From Puffinus mauretanicus (lineage: Eukaryota > Chordata > Aves > Procellariiformes > Procellariidae), in assembly GCA_023333565.1 (NCBI GenBank), contig JAJKFH010003463.1:1-64000 (forward strand): 64,000 nucleotides of DNA. The letters run 5' to 3'. This document shows, piece after piece, positions 30,001 to 42,230 of this stretch. Below the pieces are notes generated by a model, which was given only the letters and a program-made list of their open reading frames with translations, was not told the origin of the DNA and searched no databases. How positions within the stretch are numbered: the stretch's first letter is position 1; each line of letters begins with the position of its first letter. Both the position numbers and the translations under genes were made by a program.

Positions 30001-33000
30001 TACAGCAGCACATGATGTGTGTCACATGTCACACTGCTCTGACAAGCAGCAAACCCAGGTGCCTTTTAATGCACTGTCTTGACACTGTTTCCTTCAGCTT
30101 CTCTCCGCCCTTCTGACTCTGGTCCTGGTTTCATTGTCCAGGACCAATACCTGGTTCAATTCAAGCAAGTATAATAAACACAGACTGTGCCAACTATGCC
30201 AAATTATTCCTTTCTGACTGCACAAAAAGAATAAGGATTAAGAACCAGAGCAATCGGGAGGGCTACAGTGCTGAAATCTTCTTTGTCGGTGCACAAACAA
30301 CCCTTTGTTGAACATGGATGGAAGACAGGGCAGTGTGTGGAATTAACAATGAGATTTTCCACCAGAGTTCCTTTCTCTTATGGCTAGTCAACTCTTCAAG
30401 CGGTACCAGGAAAAAGGTGTGGGAAGCACTATGGCAAAATTAGCGTCTTTTCGATTTAGAGTAAGAAAGACAATCTCCTTGTCTTGTTCTCAGGTAACAC
30501 ATCCTTCAATACAGCCAAAATCCAGAAGTTGCTTTGGACTGGATGGGTGTTTGCTTCTCAGTTCAGCCAAACAGGATCCTTTTTCTGGTACTCAAACCTG
30601 AGGTTCTTCTGCCTCTGGAGTTTGTCTCAGCTGCTCTGGAGCTGTATTTTCATTTATGGGAAGGGGCTGCTGCAACCTAATGAGGCCTTTGGAAGAACAG
30701 GACTCTGCTTGTCATAAAGTGTCTGATGTCAGATTGTTCTTCCTCCTGAAAACTTCCAAGCAGCCATAATCTGCAGCAGAGGGTGACTGGCGGGAATGCT
30801 GATAGGAGCTCTGTGGCGGTCCAAGTGCTGACAAGCTCAAGAAGAGAGAATGAGTTCCAGCAACTCCACTGGAAATGGTGGTTGGGCTCTTGGCTACCTA
30901 CCATGTCCCACTTGGCACATGGGCAACTCTCTCTCCCACTGCTGGTCTCTGGTGCTGCAGCTCCCTGTTGTGGAGAAGATCCCACAGGTGCGGCACAGCC
31001 TTCCTCCTCAAACACCTCCTGAGCAGCTAGATCTCCATCATAAAGGCCAAGACTCTGATTCTCCTCTCCACAGAAAGAACTTGGTCCTTCTCCCCACCCC
31101 TTCATGCTACTTAGGTAACACTGCTTTGAGAGAGAACTTGGCAATGCAAGATGCAGCCAAAGGAGATGGCAGAGGTGGGTCTACCACCATGTGCAGCAGA
31201 GTGGATATGCCATATCATAGCTTCTCCCTGGGCCTGGATAGGAATGATACCTAGCTGACTCCACTCTTACCAGAGAGGTGACTGCCAGATCACAGTAGCA
31301 TAGCTCCTCACACGGCCACTCAGGATGTAGGGGGGTGTCTGGATCTGAGCTGTCTTTGTTGTTCAGAATAAATTATGTCTTCCATGGGATTTTACTGCAA
31401 TGCCTGGCTGATGAAAGGGAGGTTCCTTCAATCCAGACAAATAGGAAGGGTTTATCCCTGACTATTTGGGTCTCAGAGGACATTCCACCCATCCTACCCT
31501 AACTCCTATGAGGATGCTAATTGCCTTTTGGAAAGCAGGCTCTTTCTTTAGAACTCATAATTGCAGTTCAAAAGATTTTTTCTTTTTTTTTAAAGTGAAA
31601 GTTTTCCCAAAATATTTAGCTAGGGCTTTGCCTTTTCCAAGTGTAGGGTAGTTTTTGTTTTCCTACCAAAACATTCCTTGGTGGAAGAGTTTCGATGCCC
31701 CTTTTGCCCTTCCTCATGTCCCCTTCTCATACGTCTCAGTGGAAAATCTGCATGTATCCAAACATGAGCGTTATTTCAGCAACCTCCTCCCTAGACTATT
31801 TGTAACTTCCAGGCTCTGTGAGGATGGGCCCTGAAGAGACTACACCTCCCATAATGGTCTCCTGGAGCTTAGCAAGGCAAGGATGTAGCTCCATATTTCA
31901 GCATTTCTCTTCCCTAGGACTTGGCCAAATGCAGGTCTCCCACCTACAGCATGTTGAGTATGGAGGCAAGGCTGGCCTGACACATTGTTCCAGAGTTGTG
32001 ACACAATTTATGCTTCCAGAAAGGGGTGTGCCTAGCTGTGAGCTCAAGGATACTCCATCTCATAAGGTGTCACAGCTCAGCACTTCACAGCTTTTCTTTC
32101 ACTGCTATCATTGGAGAAGGTCTTCCAGCTCACACTTTTCCCACATGGGTGGTAGAAAGAGTGGCGAAGAAATGGAAATCAAGTTATATCTCTAGCAAAA
32201 CAGGCCCAATTGTACCAGGGAAGCCCATGACACAAGTAAGAACGTCCCAAACATCTGCCCTGTTAAGGTAGAACTAAGGTCTCTGCCTGGGACAGGAGAT
32301 AAAAAATACTCAGACCCAAGGCTGCTTAGATGTCAGTGCTCACCTGTCACACTGTCACCCCACCCCAGGAGAGCAGGGGCTTTCAGCAGGTGCTTCTTAG
32401 CTGTGCAGCTCTTTCCTAGACTGCCTGAGCACCAGATCCCAAAGTCCCTTAATGCAGGCAGCTGCCAGAGAAAGGCAAATGGGCTCTGCCCTGCCTCTGT
32501 GGAAGAGGTCCCCCTGCCCATGTCACTCCTTCCAGCAGGGCGCAGTGCAGGAATAATTCTGTCTCTTGCTCCTTCATCTGGTGGGGGTCAAGAAGACAGC
32601 ACTTCTGGGATGGGGCCTAGCTCTTGCTCTTACAATTTCCGTGTCTTGAAGGCACCCTCCTCCTGCCAGGGTTAGCTGATTAGTTCTTTCCTTCATCCAT
32701 GTCTCCCCAAGGGATTTTTTTTTTGGATGCTCAAGATGTGGTGTTGAGCACTCAAGTAGTGCTAACAACATGCTTTACAATGCAGTCATGAAGTGAAGGT
32801 CACTGTGCTCAGTGTGGTGAACATGCTTAGGGCCACCCTTTATGTGAAGTATGGAAAACAACCAGAGGAGTGGTGAGCAGCCATGTCTGGTACAAAGCAG
32901 CTACACTATCATCTCCCAGGCCATAAGAATGGCCAGTAAAACTTGAGTCCTCTCCCAAGAAAGGACACCATTGCTGACAAGCTCCAATCCCAACATTTTT

Positions 33001-33439
33001 ACATGACCTCTACAGAAACAGAGCCAATGGCTGAAACAGGATGCAGGTTGTTCTTTTCCTTTTTTTCAGGCATGATTCTGAGTCAGCAATTCAGTCTCAG
33101 TCCACTGTAAAATAGCAGGTCCATAGCGACATGGCAGGCCTGAAGTTAAGCCAGGAAGCCAAGGCAAGAGGTCAGGATTACAGTCAGAATCAAGGAGGTA
33201 CAAGGCAAGGAGGTACATAGGTGTAGATACTACAAAGCTGATATGTAGCACAGGTGGAGGCCAGCAGTAAAGTCTCAGCTTAAAAGAATCTTCCAAGTGA
33301 AGGAGGTGCACGGTCTCACTTTTAGCTTTCTCACAACAGCTCCTATCAATGAAAGACCAGACCCTGGACTCTGCAAGTCAAACTCAGCCTGTACTCAGCA
33401 CCTTGAAATCAGAATAATTCAGGCAGTGATGTGGTAACA
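27026..33439. other. Intergenic DNA, no gene recognised
   Basis: 6.4 kb with mixed composition: GC-rich to about 27890, then AT-rich with A runs (28227-28243, 29274-29286), then mixed. Frames of up to 155 codons occur (30677-31144 minus) but show no domain, conserved motif or splice context. No tRNA, CRISPR or tandem array was seen. Confidence 0.45.
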
Positions 33440-35610
33440 GCATAAAAGACAAGTAAGGGAAGGGGCTGCTTAATTTGTTTTACAGAGGTGAAGAAGAACC
33501 TTAATAGCAGCAAAACTGGTGCAACTCATGGTTGGAGGATGTCTGGGGCATAGCAATCATGAAATGATAGACTTCTCGATTCTTGGAGAAATAAGGAACG
33601 TGGTTAGTAGAACTGCTACCTTGGACTTTTGAAGGCCAGACTTTGGCCTCGTTGACAGAGTCCCTCGGGAGACAGTCCTGAAGGGCAAAGGAGTCCAGGA
33701 AGGCTGGACATTCTTCAAGAATGAAATCTTAAAGGCGCAGGAGCAGGCCGTCCCCATGTGCCAAAAGACAAGCTGGTGGGGAAGAAGACCGGCCTGGCTG
33801 AACAGACTGCTTTGGCTGGAACTCAGGGGAAAAAAAGAGAGTTCGTGGTCTTCGGAAGAAGTGGCAGGCAACTCAGGAGGACTACAAAGATGTTGTGAGG
33901 TTGTATGGGGAGAAAATTAGAAGGGCCAAAGCCCAGCTAGAACTTAATTTGACTACTGCAGTAAAAGACAATAAAAAATGTTTCTATAAATACATCTGCT
34001 GAGCTGGAACACAGAGATGGGGAGCAAAATGACACCCTCATAATCCAACAGGAAAAGGTTAGCGACCTGCTACACCACTTAGACACACACAAGTCTATGG
34101 GGCTGGATGGGATCCACCTGAGGGTACTGAGGGGTGCTCACTAAGCCACTTTCAATAATTTACCAGCAGTCCTGGCTAACCTGGGAAGTCCCAGTCGACT
34201 GGAGGTTAGCAAATGTGACGCTCATCTACAAGAAGGGTCAGAAGAAGAATCCGGGGAACTACAGGCCTGTCAGTCCGACCTCGGTGCCGGGGAAGGTTAT
34301 GGAGCAGATCCTCTTGAGTGCCATCACATGGAATGTACAGGACAACCAGGTGATCAGGCCTAGTCAGCATGCGTTTATGAAAGGCAGGTCCCGCTTGACT
34401 AACCTGATCTTCTATTGACAAGATGACCTGCTTAGTGGATGAGGAAAAAGCTGTGGATGTTGTGTTGTTTACCTGGAGTTTAGTAAAGCCTTTGACACCC
34501 CTTCCCACAACATTGTCCTGGAGAAACTGGCTGCTCATGGCTTGGATGACTGTACTGTTTGCTGGGTAAAAAAGTGACTGGATTGCTGGGCCCAAAGAGT
34601 TGTGCTGAATGGAGTTAAATCCAGTTGACATCTGGTCACAAGTGGTGTTCCCCAGGGGCCAGTTTTGTTTAATATCTTTATCAATGGTCTGGATGAGGGG
34701 ATCGAGTGCACCCTCAGTCAGTTTGCAGATTGGAGTTGGGTGGGAGTTTTGATCTGCTTGAGGGTAGGAAGGCTCTACAGAGGGGTCTGGACAGGCTGGG
34801 TCAATGGGCTGAGGCCAATTGTGTGAGATTCAACAAGGCTAAGTGCTGGGTCCTGCACTTGGGTCACAACAACCCCATGCAACACTGTAGGCTTGGGGAA
34901 GGGTGGCTGGAAAGGTGTCCAGCAGAAAAGGACCTGGGGATATTTTGTTTGACGGCTGGCTGAATATGAGCCAACAGTGTGCCCAGATGGCCCAGAAAGC
35001 CAAGAGCATCCCAGCTTGTATCAGAAACATTGTGGCCAGCAGGACTAGGGAAGTGATCGGTCCCCTGTACTCGGCACTGGTGAGACCGCACCTCGAATAC
35101 TATGTTCAGTTTTGGGCTCCTTACTACAAGAAAGATATTAAGGTGCTAAAGCGCATCCAAAGAAGAGCAACAAAGCTGGTGAAGTGTCTGGGGAACAAGT
35201 CTTATGAGGAGTGGCTGAGGGAACTGGGGTTGTTTAGTCTGCAGAAAAGGAAGCTGAGGGGAGACCTTATCACTCTCTACAACTACCTGGAAGGAGGTTG
35301 TAGCGAGGTGGGTGTCGGTCTCTTCTCCCAAGTAGCAAGTGATAGGTCAAGAGGAAATGGCCTCAAGTTGCACCAAAGATGGTTTAGATTGGATATTATG
35401 AAAAATTTTTTCACCAAAAGGGTTGTCAAACATTGGAACAGGCTGCCCAGGAAAGTGATTGAGTCACCGTCCCTGGAGGTATTTAAAAGATGTATAGACA
35501 TGACACTTAGGGTCATGGTTTAACGGTGGACTCGGTAGGGTTAGGTTAATGTCTGGACTCCATGATCTTAAGGGTCTTTTCCAACCTAAATGATTCTATG
35601 GTTCTATGAA
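33440..35610 (+). mobile_element. CR1 LINE, 5'-truncated (~2.2 kb)
   Basis: Contains decayed CR1 ORF2: the linker after the endonuclease (about 33560-34100), reverse transcriptase motifs at 34134-34418 (WRLANVTLIYKKG, NYRPVSPTSVPGKVMEQIL, SQHAFMKGRS), and the C-terminal part at 34903-35523 ([50 protein letters not shown]). The 3' end has the CR1 tail TCTATGGTTCTATG. Stops and frameshifts (near 34418 and 34580) show it is inactive. CR1 normally copies itself by target-primed reverse transcription and is often cut short at the 5' end, as here. Confidence 0.93.
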
Positions 35611-36796
35611 AACAAGAATATTTTCCATGTGTGGACAAAACAGACAGATGGCAAAATCTTACAGGCCATTCTCTCCATTAATGGAATCTAATTAATGGAG
35701 CTAACTAATAAGATGATTTCAGAGCAAAGTTTACTTTACTTGTGTTGAAAAGACGTTATGAATGAACAGCAAAAATCAAAGACCTTGTTTAAATGGCCGT
35801 TACTTTCACAGAATTGATGATATACAGGTTGAAAACATGGAGGCAGCAGAACAGGTAGCTTCTTCCAGGGCTTCAACTCTGAGTCCATCCTGGCCATATG
35901 AAGTCACTATCCAGAATCCTTTTTATTATAATGATTTAATACAATTATATCACGTACATTTATATTTGGAAATAATTAGCAACAATTAACAGTAATTAAT
36001 TAATAAGGAACAGGGAGCTCAGGGCTGGTTGTTGCAGTTTAAGACCAAATTGAAAGTGCAGAGACTAAATGGAGTCAGATACCAAAACACTCTAGTCATG
36101 GATATGTGTGATGTTAACGATGAGTAACATGATTTCGCTGTTCCGCAGGACAGATTGTGGCAGGAGAGTCCAGGAGAGAAGTTGAGTTGGTCACTGTAGC
36201 GGTTCCTGATATAACTTCCTTGCCCTGTGTGGGAGACCACATGGTCTGGGAGTGAAGTCAGGTGGGTCAGTGTAGCCATTCCAACCCTGCTGTGTGTAGT
36301 CTGGGTGTAAGGATGTGGGGTCCCCTCTGTATCTCCCATGGTATTCATATAACCTCCCCATTTTCTCTCCAGGGTTTTGCTTGAGCTCTCTTCTGAGTTT
36401 CTCTGGATTCTCCCCGGATTCTCCCCAAGTTTCTCTAGTTTCTATCTCTCTGGGCTCTCTCTTGGAAGTCTCTTCCAGGTCTCTTTTGAGTGACTCTGGA
36501 CAATACCAGTTATAGACTGGTAGAGAATGCCCAATTCCTGATTGGGTCATCCAAATTCTCTGAGAGTCTCACACTTGGCTCTTGCCTCACTGGCATTCAC
36601 AGTCTGCCCTTTCTAAAAGTATCTCCACACTCTGCCCATGACACATTTGCAACTTTCATAGCAATTAACAGGTTGTTTATTCTTAAATTGTTCCCTTACT
36701 CTTTATTCATTTATAGCTAAATTTCAGCCAGGCCCAACCCATAACAATCTAGCCCTTATTCTATTCACAGTCCTGTAACTCTTCCTACAGATTAAC
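35611..36796. other. Unassigned; could hold the 3' end of the neighbouring ERVL remnant
   Basis: AT-rich to about 36000, then a segment with TCTC-rich runs (36360-36490). It lies where the 3' end and LTR of the minus-strand ERVL remnant would be expected, but I could not match it to the other LTRs in the window. Confidence 0.35.
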
Positions 36797-38960
36797 TCAT
36801 GTAATCATCAGCATGCTCCAGTCATTCCCATAGCTTGTGCAACTAAGTAGGTTTCCAACCATCCTGTCGATATTTCTACCATGGCTAGGATCATTGTTCC
36901 TTGGAGGCAGACTTGGGGAGTGGATTAATATGGTCAACTTGCCAACAACCTTCATCAAATTTCCACATATTCTTTCAGGTATAGGCAACAGGTAATTTTC
37001 TCTGTGAGGCTTCCTTTACTGCAGCACATACTTCACAGTCCCGAATGACCTAGGTAGTCATTGCTAGTGGAAGATCTGTCCCTCATTCTCTGGCCTGGTG
37101 ACAGGTATCATCTTGGCCTCTACGGGGCCACGATGGATTCTCCTTTGTGTTGCCAGTCTATGTTCGTTGTTGCAACCAAGGCTGTGATGTCGCACTTTGT
37201 ACATTGGTTGGCTTTAGTGTTTTGGCACCCTTCTGTGGCCCAGTTGTTTGGGATGTGTACACTCACTTGATGTATGAATACTCATTTTTGATGCAGACAA
37301 TTTGTTGCCATACCTTGGTGGTCCAAATGGGTTTAACTCAACCTTCCCATCCTTGTTTTTCCTCTGGTTCTATCCATCCTTACTCAGCATTGGCCATCAA
37401 CAAAGACTCGGTGTAAACAGACATTGTGGGACACTTTTCCTGTTAGGTATTCCTAGGGCTAATTGCATAACCTTGGCTTCTGAAAACTGACTGGATTGTG
37501 CTGTTGTACTCTATACAGCCACATAATGGGTGAGGGTACGCCATATCTTTCTGTGCAGGGTGTTCTTGATTTCCCAAATGTGTTCACTGGGTCATCAGGG
37601 CAGTCCACTTGTTCCAAATATGGGCAGTAGCATGATGGATGGGTGCTATATCCAGTGCAGTACAGGCAACTAGAGCACCCCTCTAAATGGTTGTTTTGTT
37701 CCTGGTATTTCAGATGCTGCTTGGACTCTTTCATAGGTGGAAAGGGTCTTATTCTGTTGAGGTGTGTAATTAGCTTCTGACCCCTGGTGGCTGCAGCTCC
37801 AAAATCATAGAAACATAGAATCATAGCCTCAGCCTCCTCTTCTCCAGGCTAAACAACCCCAGTTCCCTCAGCTGCTCCTCATAAGACTTCTGCTCCAGAC
37901 CCTTCACCTTCGTTGCCCTTCTCTGGACACACTCCAGCACCTCAATGTCCTTCTTGTAGTGAGGGGCCCAAAACTGAACACAGTATTCAAGGTGCAGTCT
38001 CACCAGTGCCGAGTACAGGTGCATGATCACTTCCCTACTCCTGCTGGCCACACTATTTCTGATAAAGGCCAGGATGCCATTGGCCTTCTTGGCCACCTGG
38101 GCACACTGCCAGCTCATGTTCAGGTGGCTGTCAATCAGCACCCCCAGGTCCTTTTCCTCTGGGCAGCTTTCCAACCGTCAGCCTTGGGTTCCTTTGCCAC
38201 ACACTCCAGGAGATTACAACATCTCCTGAAGTGATATATAGGGTATCTTGCACCTATCACCAGTTTGAATAGGGCCCAGGGCTATTTCCTGTGCCACTTC
38301 GAGCTTCACTTGTTGGAAGGCTTGCTGTTGCTTGATCCCCACATAAACGAGTCTTGCATACACCACCGTTTATAGTGGTTTCACTAGTTGACTATATCCA
38401 GGAATGTGCATTTGTCAGAATCCTACCATTCCAAGGGAATTCTTGAGCTTCCTTTTTGTTGGCAGCTTTGGGAAACACACTAATCTTTTCTACAACTTCA
38501 CTGGATATGACATCTTCCATCCATCCAATTTACCCTTAGTAATTGTACTTCTGTGTTGGACTTCAGATTTCTTGATAGCACACCTTGCCTTCAGCAGGAC
38601 TTTAATGACAGCTTAACCTTTCTCAAATATTTCAATTTTTGTTTGTCCCCAGAATATGATGTCTGAACACCCCAGTACTGCTAGTGTTCAAGGGCACTGC
38701 CCAGCTATAAGGTTTCCTGAATCAGTCCACAGCAAATGGTGAGACTGTGCTTTCACCCCTGGAGTAATCGATTCTAGGTGCACTGGATTCCTTGCCAGGT
38801 GAAAGCAAACTGAAACTTCCATTATGGGAATAGAAAAGAACATGTTGGCTATGTCAGTGCTGGCATACCATTTTACTACTTTTGCCTCCAACTCTTACTG
38901 CAGCAGGAGCATGTCTCTTAAACTAAACCCTTAAATTAGTCCCCTATTCTTGTCTACTTC
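36797..38960 (-). pseudogene. ERVL-type pol remnant: reverse transcriptase, RNase H, integrase start
   Basis: On the minus strand, 38891-38690 has WYASTDIANMFFSIPI, the first RT catalytic motif. About 38600-38390 continues with KARCAIKKSEVQ and, later, LPTKRKLKNSLGM and MHIPGYSQLVKP, thumb and connection sequence. After an inserted CR1 fragment (37800-38225), about 37420-37395 has SVYTESLLMANAE, where RNase H normally has a TDS block (the Asp is now Glu). Further decayed RNase H and integrase N-terminal sequence reaches about 37030. Many stops. It is a different copy from the element at 25318. Confidence 0.75.
37800..38225 (-). mobile_element. CR1 LINE 3' fragment inserted in the ERVL remnant
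   Basis: On the minus strand, ORF2 C-terminal sequence ([60 protein letters not shown]) ends at the CR1 tail near 37800-37825 (CTATGATTCTATGTTTCTAT). Its end lacks the usual sequence between the last codons shown and the tail, so it has an internal deletion. It splits the pol remnant and is therefore younger than it. Confidence 0.9.
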
Positions 38961-39535
38961 CCTGTAACTAAAGTTTAGCCAAGTCCAACCCAGGTCAACT
39001 GCCACACCGGCCAAAAACCGAAAGCTTGTTTTCAAACCTGCATTGTGGCTGAGTCTGTGTAGTGTTCCACATGCCCCCCAATGCTAAATGCAATGCCTTG
39101 CTCCAAAGCCCACTTTGACAGACTGTTCTCTGCTGCTGCTTCAAACCAAATGGTAGTGATGAAGATGGGGAAGATGCTGGTGCTAGAAGAGGCCTAAGCA
39201 AACTCCCACCCTCTATCAGATTGACTGGCAGCAGAAAGGCTCTGCTAAAATCCCTACCATCCAATCCCCCATCTGAGCTTGCAGCATCGGAACACCATCA
39301 GTGGGCCCCAGTGATACCTCCCAGAGTTCCCGTGGGGAAACCAGAGAGCAATACAGGAGGGAGAGCTCAAGCCGTCAGCAGCCTGAGGTGATGCAAAGCA
39401 CCGGATTAGAAGTAGCAGCAACATTCCTCTCCTTGTAGGACAGGTACCCAGGCCCTGGGGTACACCCTTTTGCCTTGTCTTCTTCCACCTAAACCAGCGT
39501 GATTCCCACTGCCAGTCGTCATACATTATGTGTTC
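38961..39535. other. No gene; unassigned sequence
   Basis: Two overlapping minus-strand frames (38995-39264, 39254-39538) show no known domain. Upstream of the ERVL remnant in its direction, this could be decayed gag or protease, but I cannot support it. Confidence 0.35.
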
Positions 39536-39539
39536 CAAC

Positions 39540-39960
39540 CCCCAGACAATCCTAGAGGCCCTGCTCTAGGCTTGTTTCAGTTTGTTGACATCTCTCCTTA
39601 TACTTGGAGGCACCTAAACCAGACACAGTATCCAGATGCAGCCTCACCAGTGCTCTGTAGAAGAAATAATCACTTCCTTCCACCTGCTGGCTACCCTTCC
39701 ACTACACAGTCCTGACTGCAGTAGATCTTCATGACTGCAAAGGCAGACTGCTGACTTCTGTTCAGCTCCTTGTTACTCTTCTCCCACCGGTGACCCTCCA
39801 GTCTGTCCTTTTGCAAAGGGTCAGTGCATCCCAATGCAGGACTGCCTTTATGGACTCCAGGAAGTTCATGCTGGCCCATTCCTTGTGCCAGTCAAGCTCC
39901 CTCTGAATAGCTCCCTCTGAATTTCCCTCTAGTTTATCAACAGCTGACAGTCATCTCCAA
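39540..39960 (-). mobile_element. CR1 LINE fragment, diverged
   Basis: The minus strand contains CACTGGTGAGGCTGCATCTG followed by a diverged CR1 ORF2 end (GAGCAGGGCC) near 39545-39650. The part to 39960 looks like upstream CR1 sequence with deletions. No tail is present. Confidence 0.65.
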
Positions 39961-41065
39961 AATATAGACTGCCAGATGGGGCCAGTCCAGGATGTCTGAG
40001 ACACAGACATAGCGGAGTCATTGAATAAACTCTTGGTCTACAAGCCTCGTACACTTTGACCTTTAGCTGACAGCTATACAGTCCCTTTCTGGTGGCAAAA
40101 TGGCTTGACTCAAAACAGGGGGGATGCTGATATCAGTCCCCCAAAGCTACTTCTCTGAGTGGTGTGGCTGGCAGGAGGAACCTTGAGATTTTTCTGTGGC
40201 TTGATAGTGGTGTAGTCTGTGCTGTAGTAATTGCACAGACCCCAGAAATAGAAATCAATTTCTATTGGCACATCAGCTTTGCTTATAGATGGGCATTGAG
40301 GGCCCTGTGTGCCACTCGGGCAATACCAGGACCAAGGAAGGCTCTGACAGTCTGGCATAGAATGAAACATTTCGTTTTTCCTATGCTGCTACTGCAGGTA
40401 TCAACACTTAACTGTTACCTGTATCCAATACAATTTCACACTAATCACCAAACCAAGCTTAGAAAGAAAATTGAGCCCTGCAAAGCTGCAATTAAGCTTC
40501 TGTATTGGTGTCTTGGAACTGTCAGCAGCAATAAATGCAATCCAGGGACCCTGAAAGACAATTGAGAAAGCAAGGGCAATGTTTTGATTGATCTTGTCAC
40601 TGAACTAACTACAAGGTCTAGAGCACTGAGGTCAACAGCGACTCTGAATTGTGGGTACATGGTTCTCAGAGTAAGCTCAAGGTCTGAGACCAGAAATAAC
40701 ATGCTACAGAAAATGGGATTGTACATGGTTATCCCTTGCAATCTATGAACAGCCTTTTTCAGTAGGAATTCTATTTCAGACCAACAACTTTGTTCAGCTG
40801 CTGCCATTTCCTTCCTTCCTTCCCTTCTTCTTCCCTTCTCACTGGGGACTCCATCAAGAAGGAATAAAAGGAAGCAATTTGCAGTGTTTTATGTGGGATC
40901 AGTGCAGATCATTAAAAGGAAAGAATGTACAAAAACCAATTGACTCTCCACTGTTCATTCCCTTCTCCCCTTGCTCAGAACAGGAGTGCAGACAGGTCTG
41001 TTTCATTTCTGTTCTGTTTTTCCCTCCTCTCCAAGGAGCTAGTGCAGCAGTGTGTTGGGTGTGTT

Positions 41066-41096
<31 letters not shown>

Positions 41097-42230
41097 TGTA
41101 AACAGGTGTTAAGGCCCTGCTTGTTCTGCTCAGGCACTACCCTAAGTACAATCTGAGGACAGCATGAATAACTAACAGCAGCAGAGGACCAACTGAGTAG
41201 CCCAGAGTGTAGCTTAGCAGTGCAGCAGTGTAAATATGGAATCAGAACCTAGATGAAAGATGGCATTTGCAGCCTCCACCAACATTGCCACACAGTATTT
41301 GTTTTGCCAACTTGAGGCATGACAGCAAGAAAAAAAGGGCAAATCCTGAACCTCATTGTGATGGCAAGGAGCAGCACATAAATGTGTCATCCTCCATGCA
41401 GCAACTGGTTTTCCTCAGAGAATAGACTCAGGTCATGTTCTTTGAGAAGGTGGAAGTGTGTGTTTTGTACCTTTGCACTTAAGAGACCCCTGGACTTTGC
41501 ATCCTGGCTCTAGAGACTTAACTTCAGAGTCAGAGAATAAACTATTATCAAGTACAACCCATGGTGATGACTGTACTTCCACAAAACTTAACGATTTTTC
41601 CAATTATGGAAGGAGCTGTGAGATGCAATCTTGGCCACTAAAACTCTCCTACACATCATACATAGCTTGGGGGCTTTCATCATGCTGTGAAATGCTCATC
41701 AAAATTGAAATCTAATTAACACCTCTTATAAGTCTGCAAAAAGTGATTCACCAGTGTTATGCTGTAAACAGCAATAACTGGATTCCTTGAGCACCTCAAG
41801 CAATGTCATTCACATACACACCTGTGTTGTGTTGGCACAGCCCTTGCAAAGGTGCACATTGTCAGGACAGAACTGAGCCATATGATTTTCCAGACTCCAA
41901 ACCAGATTATAGCCTAATGATTACTTTCACTACACAGTTAAGACACACAAACACAAGTTGTTCCAAAAGTTGTTCGCTCAGCTATTAGCTGTTCAAGACA
42001 ATATGAGTACACATTGACAATTAAAGGAAGAAAAGGGAGAGGGTTATAATTTTTTTAAAATAAACTTTTAATGTGCTATGTAGGCATGATCGCTATGAGA
42101 TCTTCCACTTATACGCAATACTACACACTGCAACACACCATATTTTCACTGTACATTAAAAAGTCTGGGAAGAGTATTCCTTCACTGGAAAAATATCATA
42201 CAATCACTTAAATAAACAAAGACAACATTA
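39961..42230. other. Intergenic DNA 3' of SHB; nothing recognised but a microsatellite
   Basis: AT-rich, short chance frames only. A (TTTA)n microsatellite stands at 41065-41098. Confidence 0.45.
41065..41098. repeat. (TTTA)n microsatellite
   Basis: About eight perfect TTTA units in a row. Confidence 0.95.

Noticed and set aside
30677..31144. 155-codon minus-strand frame
   Set aside because: It overlaps an equally long frame on the other strand and shows no recognisable motif; likely chance.
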